Shown: positions 1-5,406 of the stretch, piece after piece | Layout: every line of letters begins with the position of its first letter | How positions within the stretch are numbered: position 1 is the first letter of the stretch | Assembly (NCBI GenBank): GCA_025455225.1 | Contig: JALOMY010000167.1 | Location: forward strand, 1-6,500 | Length of the DNA: 6,500 nucleotides | Direction: 5' to 3' | DNA from: Cyclobacteriaceae bacterium | GTDB taxonomy: Bacteria > Bacteroidota > Bacteroidia > Cytophagales > Cyclobacteriaceae | The notes under the pieces: generated by a model | What the model was told of the DNA's origin: nothing | Databases searched by the model: none | The model's input: only the letters and a program-made list of their open reading frames with translations | Translations under genes and position numbers: made by a program

Positions 1-188
1 GTATACTCCAGCGCTTTGGCAAACAATTCAACTTGCTGACGCTCCCGTATTTTCAATTGATCAACCAGTAAATTGGTATAGTAAATAGATCCAATGCTGA
101 TAAAAACGGAAACGGCCAGAACGATCCATTTTATTTTGGAATTGCTTTCATAAAATTCAGTTGATGGAGTGGAGCCGCGCCTGAACAT
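1..188 (-). CDS. Probable sensor histidine kinase, N-terminal fragment
   Basis: This is the first 62 codons of a gene that runs off the left edge. It starts at the ATG at 188-186. The visible protein begins MFRRGSTPSTEF, then has a basic stretch (SKIKW) and one hydrophobic segment at about residues 21-42. After this comes TNLLVDQLKIRERQQVELFA, a charged helix leading out of the membrane. The pattern 'YYTN-x-LV-x2-L-x3-E-R-x2-VEL-A' right after a first membrane helix is, from memory, typical of the N-terminus of Bacteroidota membrane histidine kinases. The catalytic domains lie outside the window, so the kinase call rests on this resemblance. The gene lies 76 nt downstream of the ABC permease but is separated from it by an intrinsic terminator, so it may have its own promoter or depend on read-through. 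No clear Shine-Dalgarno site is seen. Alternative: another single-pass membrane signalling protein. Confidence 0.65.
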   Translation of the reverse strand, partial: MFRRGSTPSTEFYESNSKIKWIVLAVSVFISIGSIYYTNLLVDQLKIRERQQVELFAKALEY

Positions 189-207
189 GGTTCATGAAAA
201 ATAAATA

Positions 208-238
208 AAAATACCGGATGCATAGCAACCGGTATTTT
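208..238 (-). terminator. Intrinsic terminator after the ABC exporter genes
   Basis: A perfect 10-bp inverted repeat (AAAATACCGG at 208-217, CCGGTATTTT at 229-238) encloses an 11-nt loop. Read on the minus strand the hairpin runs into a T-rich tract (TTTTTATTTATTTTTC), the layout of a Rho-independent terminator. It lies 26 nt past the permease stop codon and only 19 nt before the ATG of the next gene. On the plus strand the T run is short (TTTTATTAT), so plus-strand use is less likely. Confidence 0.75.
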
Positions 239-264
239 ATTATAAAACGGCAGAAGAGGCAGAA

Positions 265-1590
265 TCAGTTCTTCATCATAAACCATTTAGCCAAAACCTT
301 GTAGTTAACTTTGGTGCCGTGCATAAGAATGCCAACCCGGTAAATTCTTCCGGCAATCCAGGTGGTAAAAATAAATCCACCCACCAGTAACACCTGTGAG
401 AGAATTAATTGCCACAATGGAGGATCGTATCCTAAACGGCCAACCATGGCAACCGGAGAAGTAAAGGGAATGATGGAGAACCAGAAACTTGCAGTACTGT
501 TCGGATCATTCAGTATAAACATGAACAATCCAAAGTAGGCAATGATTAATGGTAGCGTAATGGGGAATGTAAATTGCTGTGCTTCCTGCTGTGAATCTAC
601 AGCAGAACCTACCGCTGCAAATAAGGCTCCGTATAACAAGTATCCTCCAAGAAAATAAAAAGCAAAATTAAAGACGATGTACAAATACGGAATTTCATTT
701 ACGGATTTAAGCACTTCAAAAACCTGGTTATTCTGCTGCATCGCTTCCGCCATCTCAGGATCATTTACCTGGTTCATAACCTGTTCCATGGCCTGTTGCT
801 GAGGCATTTTCAAATCAAAGAAATTAAGAGTTGCTGTAGACAGCACACTGATCAGCACGGCCCAGATTGAAAATTGAAGCAAACCAACCGAAGCAATACC
901 AAGAATTTTACCCATCATCAATTGAAAGGGTTTAACTGATGAAACGATAACCTCAACAATTTTACTTGTCTTTTCTTCAATTACACCCAGCATGATCTGC
1001 ATGCCGTAGATCAATACAAACATGTAGATGAGAACGCCCAGTACAAAACCAAGTATGTACAGCATGCCGGTGTTGCTGTCTTTCTCCTCACCGGTATCTG
1101 ATAAGTTGACCGATTTTAATGAAATGGATGCCCTCAGGCTTTTCAGGGTTTCCTTGTCAATGTTAAACTGTTCGAGTTTCAGATCCTGCAATCGTTTTTC
1201 GAGGATGCTTTCCAAATCATCAATTTTCCGTATGCTGGGATTTTCGCGTGTATAAAGCGTCATTCCTTCTGGTTGATTTAATTCAAATGAAGGAATGTAG
1301 AGTAAGGCAAAATCGTTGGTGTGCATGTAGGCCGTTTTGGCCTGGTCGAGATTCCCCTGAATGGATATAAAATCAAATTTGTCGTTATCCTCAAGATTCA
1401 TGCGGCCGCTTTCATCCAGTACCTCAACAATTGTTTTACCTGCGCTTTGTTCCTGTTTTACAAAGATCAGAACCATTAGGCCGATTACAGCCGGAAAAAT
1501 TAACGGCACCAGTATCGTTGCAATCAGGAAAGATTTTTTCTGAACCCGGTTCAGAAATTCACGCTGCATGATAAGCCAGATTTTATTCAT
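265..1590 (-). CDS. ABC-2 type (NatB/YhaP-like) exporter permease
   Basis: This 441-residue protein is the membrane half of an ABC exporter. By sequence it belongs to the ABC-2 superfamily, close to the NatB/YhaP group. Visible topology: helix 1 at residues 21-44, a large extracytoplasmic domain at about 45-175, helix 2 at 177-201, helix 3 at 228-251, helix 4 at about 301-331, helix 5 at 342-361, a short hydrophobic, probably re-entrant stretch at 370-387, and helix 6 at 393-416. The cytoplasmic stretch EEKTSKIVEVIVSS (205-218) and the QQEAQQFTFPITLP segment (334-347) are the group's characteristic motifs. The outer loop between helices 3 and 4 (260-300) is unusually rich in Gln and Met. The start at 1590 is an ATG 18 nt after the stop of the ATPase gene, so the two are surely co-transcribed. 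The substrate cannot be read from the sequence; B. subtilis NatAB exports sodium, but members of this group differ. Confidence 0.9.
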   Translation of the reverse strand: MNKIWLIMQREFLNRVQKKSFLIATILVPLIFPAVIGLMVLIFVKQEQSAGKTIVEVLDESGRMNLEDNDKFDFISIQGNLDQAKTAYMHTNDFALLYIPSFELNQPEGMTLYTRENPSIRKIDDLESILEKRLQDLKLEQFNIDKETLKSLRASISLKSVNLSDTGEEKDSNTGMLYILGFVLGVLIYMFVLIYGMQIMLGVIEEKTSKIVEVIVSSVKPFQLMMGKILGIASVGLLQFSIWAVLISVLSTATLNFFDLKMPQQQAMEQVMNQVNDPEMAEAMQQNNQVFEVLKSVNEIPYLYIVFNFAFYFLGGYLLYGALFAAVGSAVDSQQEAQQFTFPITLPLIIAYFGLFMFILNDPNSTASFWFSIIPFTSPVAMVGRLGYDPPLWQLILSQVLLVGGFIFTTWIAGRIYRVGILMHGTKVNYKVLAKWFMMKN

Positions 1591-1608
1591 CGTAAGGATT
1601 AGTTTAGG

Positions 1609-2523
1609 TTAGACAACTGCTTCTTCTTTAACCAGACTTATGAAAATTTCACTCATGGTTGGAATTTTTTCAACGAAACCATGAATTTCAGTTTGATTAA
1701 TAAGATCCTGGATTAACTGGTTGGGAGAAGCAGTTCCTCTGATGCGAATGGTCGAGTGATAAAGATTTTCTTCCAGAAGATGCTGATCCTGAACTTCGTA
1801 TTTTTCGTCTGATAACCGGATCAATCCTTTGTGCTCAACTTTGAACGTATTGCTTTTGTAGGCGTCTTTGATGGTTTTTTTCGGACCTTCCAGAATTTTT
1901 TTGGATTTATTAATCAGAGCGATGTGATCGCAGAGCTCTTCAACGGTTTCCATCCGGTGCGTTGAGAAAATGATGGTAGCGCCTTTATCGCGCATGGCCA
2001 GGATTTCTTCCGTAATCAGTTGGGCATTCACGGGGTCAAATCCCGAAAACGGTTCATCAAGAATTACCAGTTTGGGTTCATGAAGCACCGTACTGATGAA
2101 CTGTACTTTTTGTGCCATACCCTTACTAAGGTCTTCCACTTTTTTATTCCACCAATCTTTGATCTCAAAGCGGGTTAACCAGACTTTTAGTTTTTCAAGC
2201 GCTTCCGCCCGGCTCATTCCTTTGAGCTGGGCGAGGTAAAGCAATTGTTCTCCAACTTTTAATTTCTTGTATAGTCCGCGTTCCTCCGGAAGATAGCCGA
2301 TCCTTCCAATGTGTTTTTCCTGAAGGGGTTCATTGAAAATGGTAATCTCACCCTGATCAGCGTTGATGATCTGGTTAATGATCCGAATGAAGGTTGTTTT
2401 ACCAGCTCCATTAGGGCCCAGCAATCCATAGATGCTTCTTTCAGGAACCTGTAAAGTCACCTCATCAAGAGCCAGGTGGTTTGTGTAGCGCTTAGTAACG
2501 TTTTTTGCGGAAAGTGCGATCAC
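1609..2523 (-). CDS. ABC exporter ATP-binding protein (NatA/YhaQ-like)
   Basis: This 304-residue ATPase powers the permease encoded just downstream. It has Walker A GPNGAGKT (36-43), a Q-loop region written GYLPEERGLY (76-85) with Glu where most ABC proteins have Gln, the signature LSKGM (132-136) in place of LSGGQ, Walker B LVILDEP (152-158), a D-loop SGFD (160-163) and the switch His at 189. The altered Q-loop and signature match, from memory, the NatA-like branch and do not suggest an inactive enzyme. Residues from about 215 to the end form an extra domain resembling the DUF4162 C-terminal domain of this branch. The start is GTG at 2523-2521: an in-frame stop lies 33 nt upstream, no ATG lies between, and the next internal Met (103) would remove Walker A. 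The protein acts on the cytoplasmic face of the inner membrane. The substrate is unknown. Confidence 0.93.
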   Translation of the reverse strand: MIALSAKNVTKRYTNHLALDEVTLQVPERSIYGLLGPNGAGKTTFIRIINQIINADQGEITIFNEPLQEKHIGRIGYLPEERGLYKKLKVGEQLLYLAQLKGMSRAEALEKLKVWLTRFEIKDWWNKKVEDLSKGMAQKVQFISTVLHEPKLVILDEPFSGFDPVNAQLITEEILAMRDKGATIIFSTHRMETVEELCDHIALINKSKKILEGPKKTIKDAYKSNTFKVEHKGLIRLSDEKYEVQDQHLLEENLYHSTIRIRGTASPNQLIQDLINQTEIHGFVEKIPTMSEIFISLVKEEAVV

Positions 2524-2541
2524 TGATTCTGAGTTTAGTCG

Positions 2542-2573
2542 CAGAATTAGTGACTAATTAGCTTACAGAATTA
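2542..2573 (-). promoter_or_regulatory. Palindrome and direct repeats upstream of the ABC genes
   Basis: The 61-nt gap between the secreted-protein gene and the ABC ATPase holds a perfect palindrome with 7-bp arms and a one-base centre, AATTAGT-G-ACTAATT (2545-2559). An 8-bp direct repeat, CAGAATTA on the plus strand, sits at 2542-2549 and 2566-2573, 24 nt apart. On the minus strand this repeat reads TAATTCTG, one base off the Bacteroidota -7 element TAnnTTTG, but no matching TTTG -33 element was seen at normal spacing. A short symmetric site near the start codon fits an operator for a dimeric repressor. It could also be chance in AT-rich DNA. Confidence 0.3.
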
Positions 2574-2584
2574 CAGGTGCTTAT

Positions 2585-3490
2585 TTACTGATGACTGACT
2601 TGCTTAAAAATGATGTTCCCCATGGATACATCCAGATCAAAGGAAAGTGCGTTTGAAGGGTCTTTCAGATAAGCCTCATTGGCAAAAGTATTGGAACTGG
2701 TCTTTTTCAAGTTGGCCGGCATTTTAATGCTGCAAAGCCATGAATCTTTAATTTTTACCACTACAGGGGTTAATTCACTGGAAGGTAAAAGAACAACCAA
2801 ATTTCCTGCACCAACACTTCCTTTAATAAGATTGCTGATAATGGGCTGGGTGCTGAAATCAAGAGTAACGTTACCGAAACCTACATCAGCATACACGTAA
2901 TGGGTTTTTGCCAGGCTCAGGTTTTTGGTATGGACCGAACCCAAGTCAACCTTGATAAGCAGTGTATCCATTTGTACAGTATTCTCAATACCGTTTTGAT
3001 ACCCTAACAGTACATCGGCACTGGCTGTGTTGATTTTAAGATTTTTAACGGCAAGGCCAGAAAGATCAATATTGGCATTACCCAGCCCGTATGATAATTC
3101 CAGGTTATACGGTTTATCATCCGTTAAATACATCTTCCAGAATTTATCGGAAGTAGTGGATTCGTAACTAAAAACCTTCGAGGAAATGGTTTGACTAAAA
3201 CCTCCGCTTGAAGCCTGGTCTTCTAAAGCAAGGGTTACTTCACACACCTTGCCTTTAATTTCTTTTCTGAATTGATGTGCATACGATCCAGGTTCCTGGT
3301 TACTGAACACGCTCAGGATTTCCGGATTATGACTGGGTTTGAGGAAATGGCTGCCCCGGTTGGCTTTCAGTTGAAGGTGGATGGTTTCGCAAGAAGTATT
3401 GTCTTCAACAATCAATTGCTTTTTAATCTGGCCTATGGCCAATCCTGAAATGAACACACTAATCCCGGTAAGCCAAAACAGTCTTTGCAT
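2585..3490 (-). CDS. Secreted protein with toast-rack-like beta repeats, function unknown
   Basis: I do not recognise a named gene here. From the ATG at 3490 the protein has 301 residues and opens with a classic signal peptide: basic start MQR, hydrophobic core FWLTGISVFISGLA, probable cleavage after AIG at residues 18-20. The reading frame stays open upstream to a TTG at 3604 touching the dnaJ stop, but that would put 38 polar residues before the signal peptide, so I prefer 3490. From about residue 127 the protein alternates short strands with Gly/Asn turns: NLELSYGLGNANIDLSGL, KVDLGSVHTKNLSL, YADVGFGNVTLDF, IKGSVGAGNLVVLLP. This ladder resembles the 'toast-rack' or DUF4097-like adhesin domains and the LiaF C-terminal domain, all of which form beta-solenoids. 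Cysteines lie at 34, 83 and 253; no lipobox is seen. It is probably periplasmic or surface exposed. It lies between dnaJ (110 nt) and the ABC exporter (61 nt), all in one direction. A structural role or a ligand- or envelope-sensing role is inference only. Confidence 0.75.
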   Translation of the reverse strand: MQRLFWLTGISVFISGLAIGQIKKQLIVEDNTSCETIHLQLKANRGSHFLKPSHNPEILSVFSNQEPGSYAHQFRKEIKGKVCEVTLALEDQASSGGFSQTISSKVFSYESTTSDKFWKMYLTDDKPYNLELSYGLGNANIDLSGLAVKNLKINTASADVLLGYQNGIENTVQMDTLLIKVDLGSVHTKNLSLAKTHYVYADVGFGNVTLDFSTQPIISNLIKGSVGAGNLVVLLPSSELTPVVVKIKDSWLCSIKMPANLKKTSSNTFANEAYLKDPSNALSFDLDVSMGNIIFKQVSHQ

Positions 3491-3600
3491 GTGTTTAGAA
3501 ACGTACTGTTGGTCAGTGGGTTGCCGGTTGTAAGATAATTTGAAAAATCGACCGGAAATTGTCTTCAGATCATTCTCAATTGATTGTAAGTATCTGATTT
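3491..3600 (-). other. Gap between dnaJ and the secreted-protein gene
   Basis: These 110 nt contain no obvious terminator: the only inverted repeat, TCAGAT/ATCTGA with a loop of about 20 nt, is weak and lacks a T run. On the minus strand TACGTTTC (just upstream of the ATG at 3490) is one base off the Bacteroidota -7 element TAnnTTTG, but no good -33 partner is visible. Transcription from dnaJ may continue through. The region is also an in-frame open extension of the downstream gene starting at TTG 3604, judged non-coding here because a signal peptide begins at 3490. Confidence 0.4.
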
Positions 3601-4716
3601 TCAATGAAAAAATTCTTTCATCTTTTCGAAGAACCCCTTATCAGAGGCATCAGGATGAGGTACGAAATTCGGTGAATTTCTCAGTTTTTCAAGTATGGCC
3701 TTCTCCTCAGCGGTGAGTTTTTTGGGTGTCCAAACGTTTACGTACACCAGTTGGTCGCCAGTATCATAGCCGTTAATGTCTTTTATCCCTTTTCCGCGCA
3801 AGCGCAGTATTTTTCCGCTTTGCGTTCCCGGATCGATCTTGATTTTCACTTTTCCCGATATGGTGGGAACTTCCAGGGTAGTACCGAGGGCTGCGTCAAT
3901 AACGCTGACGTATAAGTCATAGATCAGGTTGTTTCCATCGCGCTTAAGAACCTTATCTTCCTGCTCTTCAATAAGGATCAACAAATCACCGGCTATTCCG
4001 CCACCCGGGGCTTCATTTCCTTTCCCGGACATGGAAAGTTGCATACCATCTGAAACTCCAGCCGGAATTTTAATGGAGATAATTTCTTCTTTGGAAGTAA
4101 GACCAGAACTATCTACTCCCGGAGGCCTCTTATCTATGATTTGCCCGCTGCCATTGCATTGATGACATGTGGTGGTTGAAACCATTTGACCCAGCATGGT
4201 ATTAACTACTTTGCGCATCTGACCGGTACCCTGGCAGGTTGAGCAATTCTTAAAGGTTACTCCTTCAGCCTGAACGAGGCGGTTTACTTTAATCTTTTTC
4301 TCTGCTCCGTTGGCAATTTCATCAAGCGTAAGCTTCAGTTTAATGCGAAGGTTCGAACCTTTGCGTTGTCTTCTTCTTCCTCCTCCGCCTCCAAAGAAGC
4401 TATCGAACGGACTCCCGCCTCCTCCAAAGATGTCACCAAACTGGCTGAAAATATCTTCCATATTCATGGTGTGGCCGCCACCGAAGCCACCATTTCCGCG
4501 TGAATGACCAAAACGGTCGTACTGTGCTCGTTTTTCTGAATCGCTCAGCACTTCATAAGCTTCAGCGGCTTCTTTGAATTTTTCCTCAGCTTCTTTATTG
4601 CCCGGGTTTTTATCGGGGTGAAACTGAATTGCCACTTTACGATAGGCTTTCTTTATTTCATCAGCTGTGGCGTCTTTACCAACACCCAGAATTTCGTAAA
4701 AGTCACGTTTTGCCAT
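3601..4716 (-). CDS. dnaJ: Chaperone protein DnaJ with a single zinc site
   Basis: This is the J-protein co-chaperone that delivers unfolded proteins to DnaK and stimulates its ATPase in the cytoplasm. From the ATG at 4716 it has 371 residues and begins MAKRDFYEILGV, the standard family start; an in-frame TTG seven codons upstream is not needed and would overlap the end of grpE. Domains: J domain at about 4-69 with HPD at 33-35; Gly/Phe-rich linker at about 73-120 carrying the MEDIFSQFGDIF motif; zinc region at about 143-207; C-terminal substrate-binding and dimerisation domains from about 213 (SIKIPAGV) to the end. The zinc region has only two CxxCxGxG motifs, CSTCQGTG (158-165) and CHQCNGSG (184-191). 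By their spacing and flanks these are motifs 2 and 3, which form zinc site II. The places of motifs 1 and 4 read QAEGVTFKN and DKRPPGVDSSGLT, without Cys. The gene follows grpE by 10 nt, so the two are co-transcribed. Confidence 0.95.
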   Translation of the reverse strand: MAKRDFYEILGVGKDATADEIKKAYRKVAIQFHPDKNPGNKEAEEKFKEAAEAYEVLSDSEKRAQYDRFGHSRGNGGFGGGHTMNMEDIFSQFGDIFGGGGSPFDSFFGGGGGRRRQRKGSNLRIKLKLTLDEIANGAEKKIKVNRLVQAEGVTFKNCSTCQGTGQMRKVVNTMLGQMVSTTTCHQCNGSGQIIDKRPPGVDSSGLTSKEEIISIKIPAGVSDGMQLSMSGKGNEAPGGGIAGDLLILIEEQEDKVLKRDGNNLIYDLYVSVIDAALGTTLEVPTISGKVKIKIDPGTQSGKILRLRGKGIKDINGYDTGDQLVYVNVWTPKKLTAEEKAILEKLRNSPNFVPHPDASDKGFFEKMKEFFH

Positions 4717-4726
4717 AGCTAATTTT

Positions 4727-5302
4727 TTACTGACCAACCACCACTTTCGCGTGGCGTATCACTTTATCATTCAGGAGAAAACCTTTCTCAACCACATCAA
4801 CAACTTTCCCTTTCAGTTTTTCTTCGGGGGCGGGGATTTGCGTAATGGCTTCATGTAGATCAACATCGAAATCGGAACCCTGGTTAAGATCCATGGGTTT
4901 TACACCCGCTTGTTCAAGTGTCTTTTTGAACTTATTGTAGATCAATAGAATCCCTTCTGCCTCTTTGGTTCCAGCGGACTGCAATGCTTTTTCTGCACGT
5001 TCAAAATCATCGATCACCGGTAGCAGGGATTTGATAAGTTGTTCATTGGCCGATTGAATCATTTCAATTTTTTCCTTGGCCGTTCTGCGTCTGAAGTTTT
5101 CAAATTCAGAATACAGACGTACAAATTTGTCTTTGGATTCTGCCAATTCGTCCTGAAGTTTTTTCAATTCTGCCTGAATTTTAGGTTCCTCGTTTCCATT
5201 TATTGTTTCAAAAGATTCAGGCGTGTTTTCAGGTTCTGATACTGTATTGGTTGATGCTGTATTTTCCTGTTTTAATTCCTGATCGGTTTGCTGATTTTCC
5301 AT
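4727..5302 (-). CDS. grpE: Nucleotide exchange factor GrpE
   Basis: This 191-residue protein is the GrpE co-chaperone, which works as a dimer to release ADP from DnaK and so resets the folding cycle. The first 40 residues are low-complexity, rich in Gln, Asn, Thr and Glu, as is common for the disordered GrpE tail. Residues 41-100 form the long charged helix (AELKKLQDELAESKDKFVRL, then SEFENFRRRTAKEK). The helical bundle follows at about 85-132, and the C-terminal beta-wing from about 134 carries the GrpE signature: FDVDLHEAI (145-153), then GFLLNDKVIRHAKVVV (174-189). The length is normal for the family. It starts with ATG at 5302. It is the first gene of the grpE-dnaJ pair, with a 104-nt gap from obgE holding candidate control sites; no CIRCE element is present there. 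Confidence 0.96.
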   Translation of the reverse strand: MENQQTDQELKQENTASTNTVSEPENTPESFETINGNEEPKIQAELKKLQDELAESKDKFVRLYSEFENFRRRTAKEKIEMIQSANEQLIKSLLPVIDDFERAEKALQSAGTKEAEGILLIYNKFKKTLEQAGVKPMDLNQGSDFDVDLHEAITQIPAPEEKLKGKVVDVVEKGFLLNDKVIRHAKVVVGQ

Positions 5303-5340
5303 TGCTAATCGACTTCTAATCCCTATTTTTTCCTCAATTT

Positions 5341-5357
5341 GTCAATAATTCTGCCAA
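5341..5357 (-). promoter_or_regulatory. Possible sigma-54-like promoter for grpE-dnaJ
   Basis: On the minus strand this reads TTGGCAGAATTATTGAC. It matches the sigma-54 pattern TGGCA...TTGC in the -24 element (TGGCA), in the spacing (GG to G exactly 12 nt) and in TTG of the -12 element, but the conserved final C of TTGC is A here. It ends about 39 nt before the grpE ATG, a sensible distance. The same stretch contains TTGACA, which could instead be a -35 hexamer, but no good -10 partner was found. One mismatch at a conserved base makes the call weak. Confidence 0.25.
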
Positions 5358-5369
5358 TTCCGGTTTTTG

Positions 5370-5382
5370 TGTCAGATTGACA
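5370..5382. promoter_or_regulatory. Inverted repeat upstream of grpE, possible operator
   Basis: TGTCA-GAT-TGACA is a perfect 5-bp inverted repeat with a 3-nt centre, placed about 70 nt before the grpE start codon. On the minus strand a further TGACA half-site occurs 30 nt downstream, near three helical turns, inside the candidate promoter at 5341-5357. The arrangement could serve a dimeric regulator of the chaperone genes. The arms are short enough that chance cannot be excluded. Confidence 0.3.
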
Positions 5383-5406
5383 TCCAAGAAGAAAATACCT
5401 TTTACT

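Noticed and set aside
157..195. A 13-codon open frame (ATG at 195) starting 7 nt before the kinase ATG and overlapping it out of frame
   Set aside because: Too short to support as a gene. It could affect translation of the kinase, but nothing in the sequence beyond the ATG supports that.
1028..1255. Plus-strand open frames at 1028-1255, 1361-1543, 2679-2900, 3929-4162, 4310-4507, 5039-5239 and 5480-5785
   Set aside because: Each lies opposite a well-supported minus-strand gene, and the translations are low-complexity or lack recognisable domains (for example Pro-rich sequence opposite the DnaJ Gly/Phe linker).
2224..2301. Glu in the Q-loop and LSKGM in place of LSGGQ as signs of a dead ABC ATPase
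   Set aside because: Walker A, Walker B with its catalytic Glu, the D-loop and the switch His are all intact, and these variants recur in the NatA-like branch.
4350..4510. Repeat-like GC-rich stretch (cctcctcc runs on the plus strand)
   Set aside because: It is explained by glycine and phenylalanine codons of the DnaJ Gly/Phe linker, not a DNA repeat element.
4717..4737. TTG start for dnaJ, adding seven residues
   Set aside because: The extension overlaps the end of grpE, and the downstream ATG gives the standard DnaJ N-terminus MAKRDFYEILG.
5303..5406. CIRCE element (HrcA operator) upstream of grpE
   Set aside because: No TTAGCACTC-N9-GAGTGCTAA or close variant is present in the gap.
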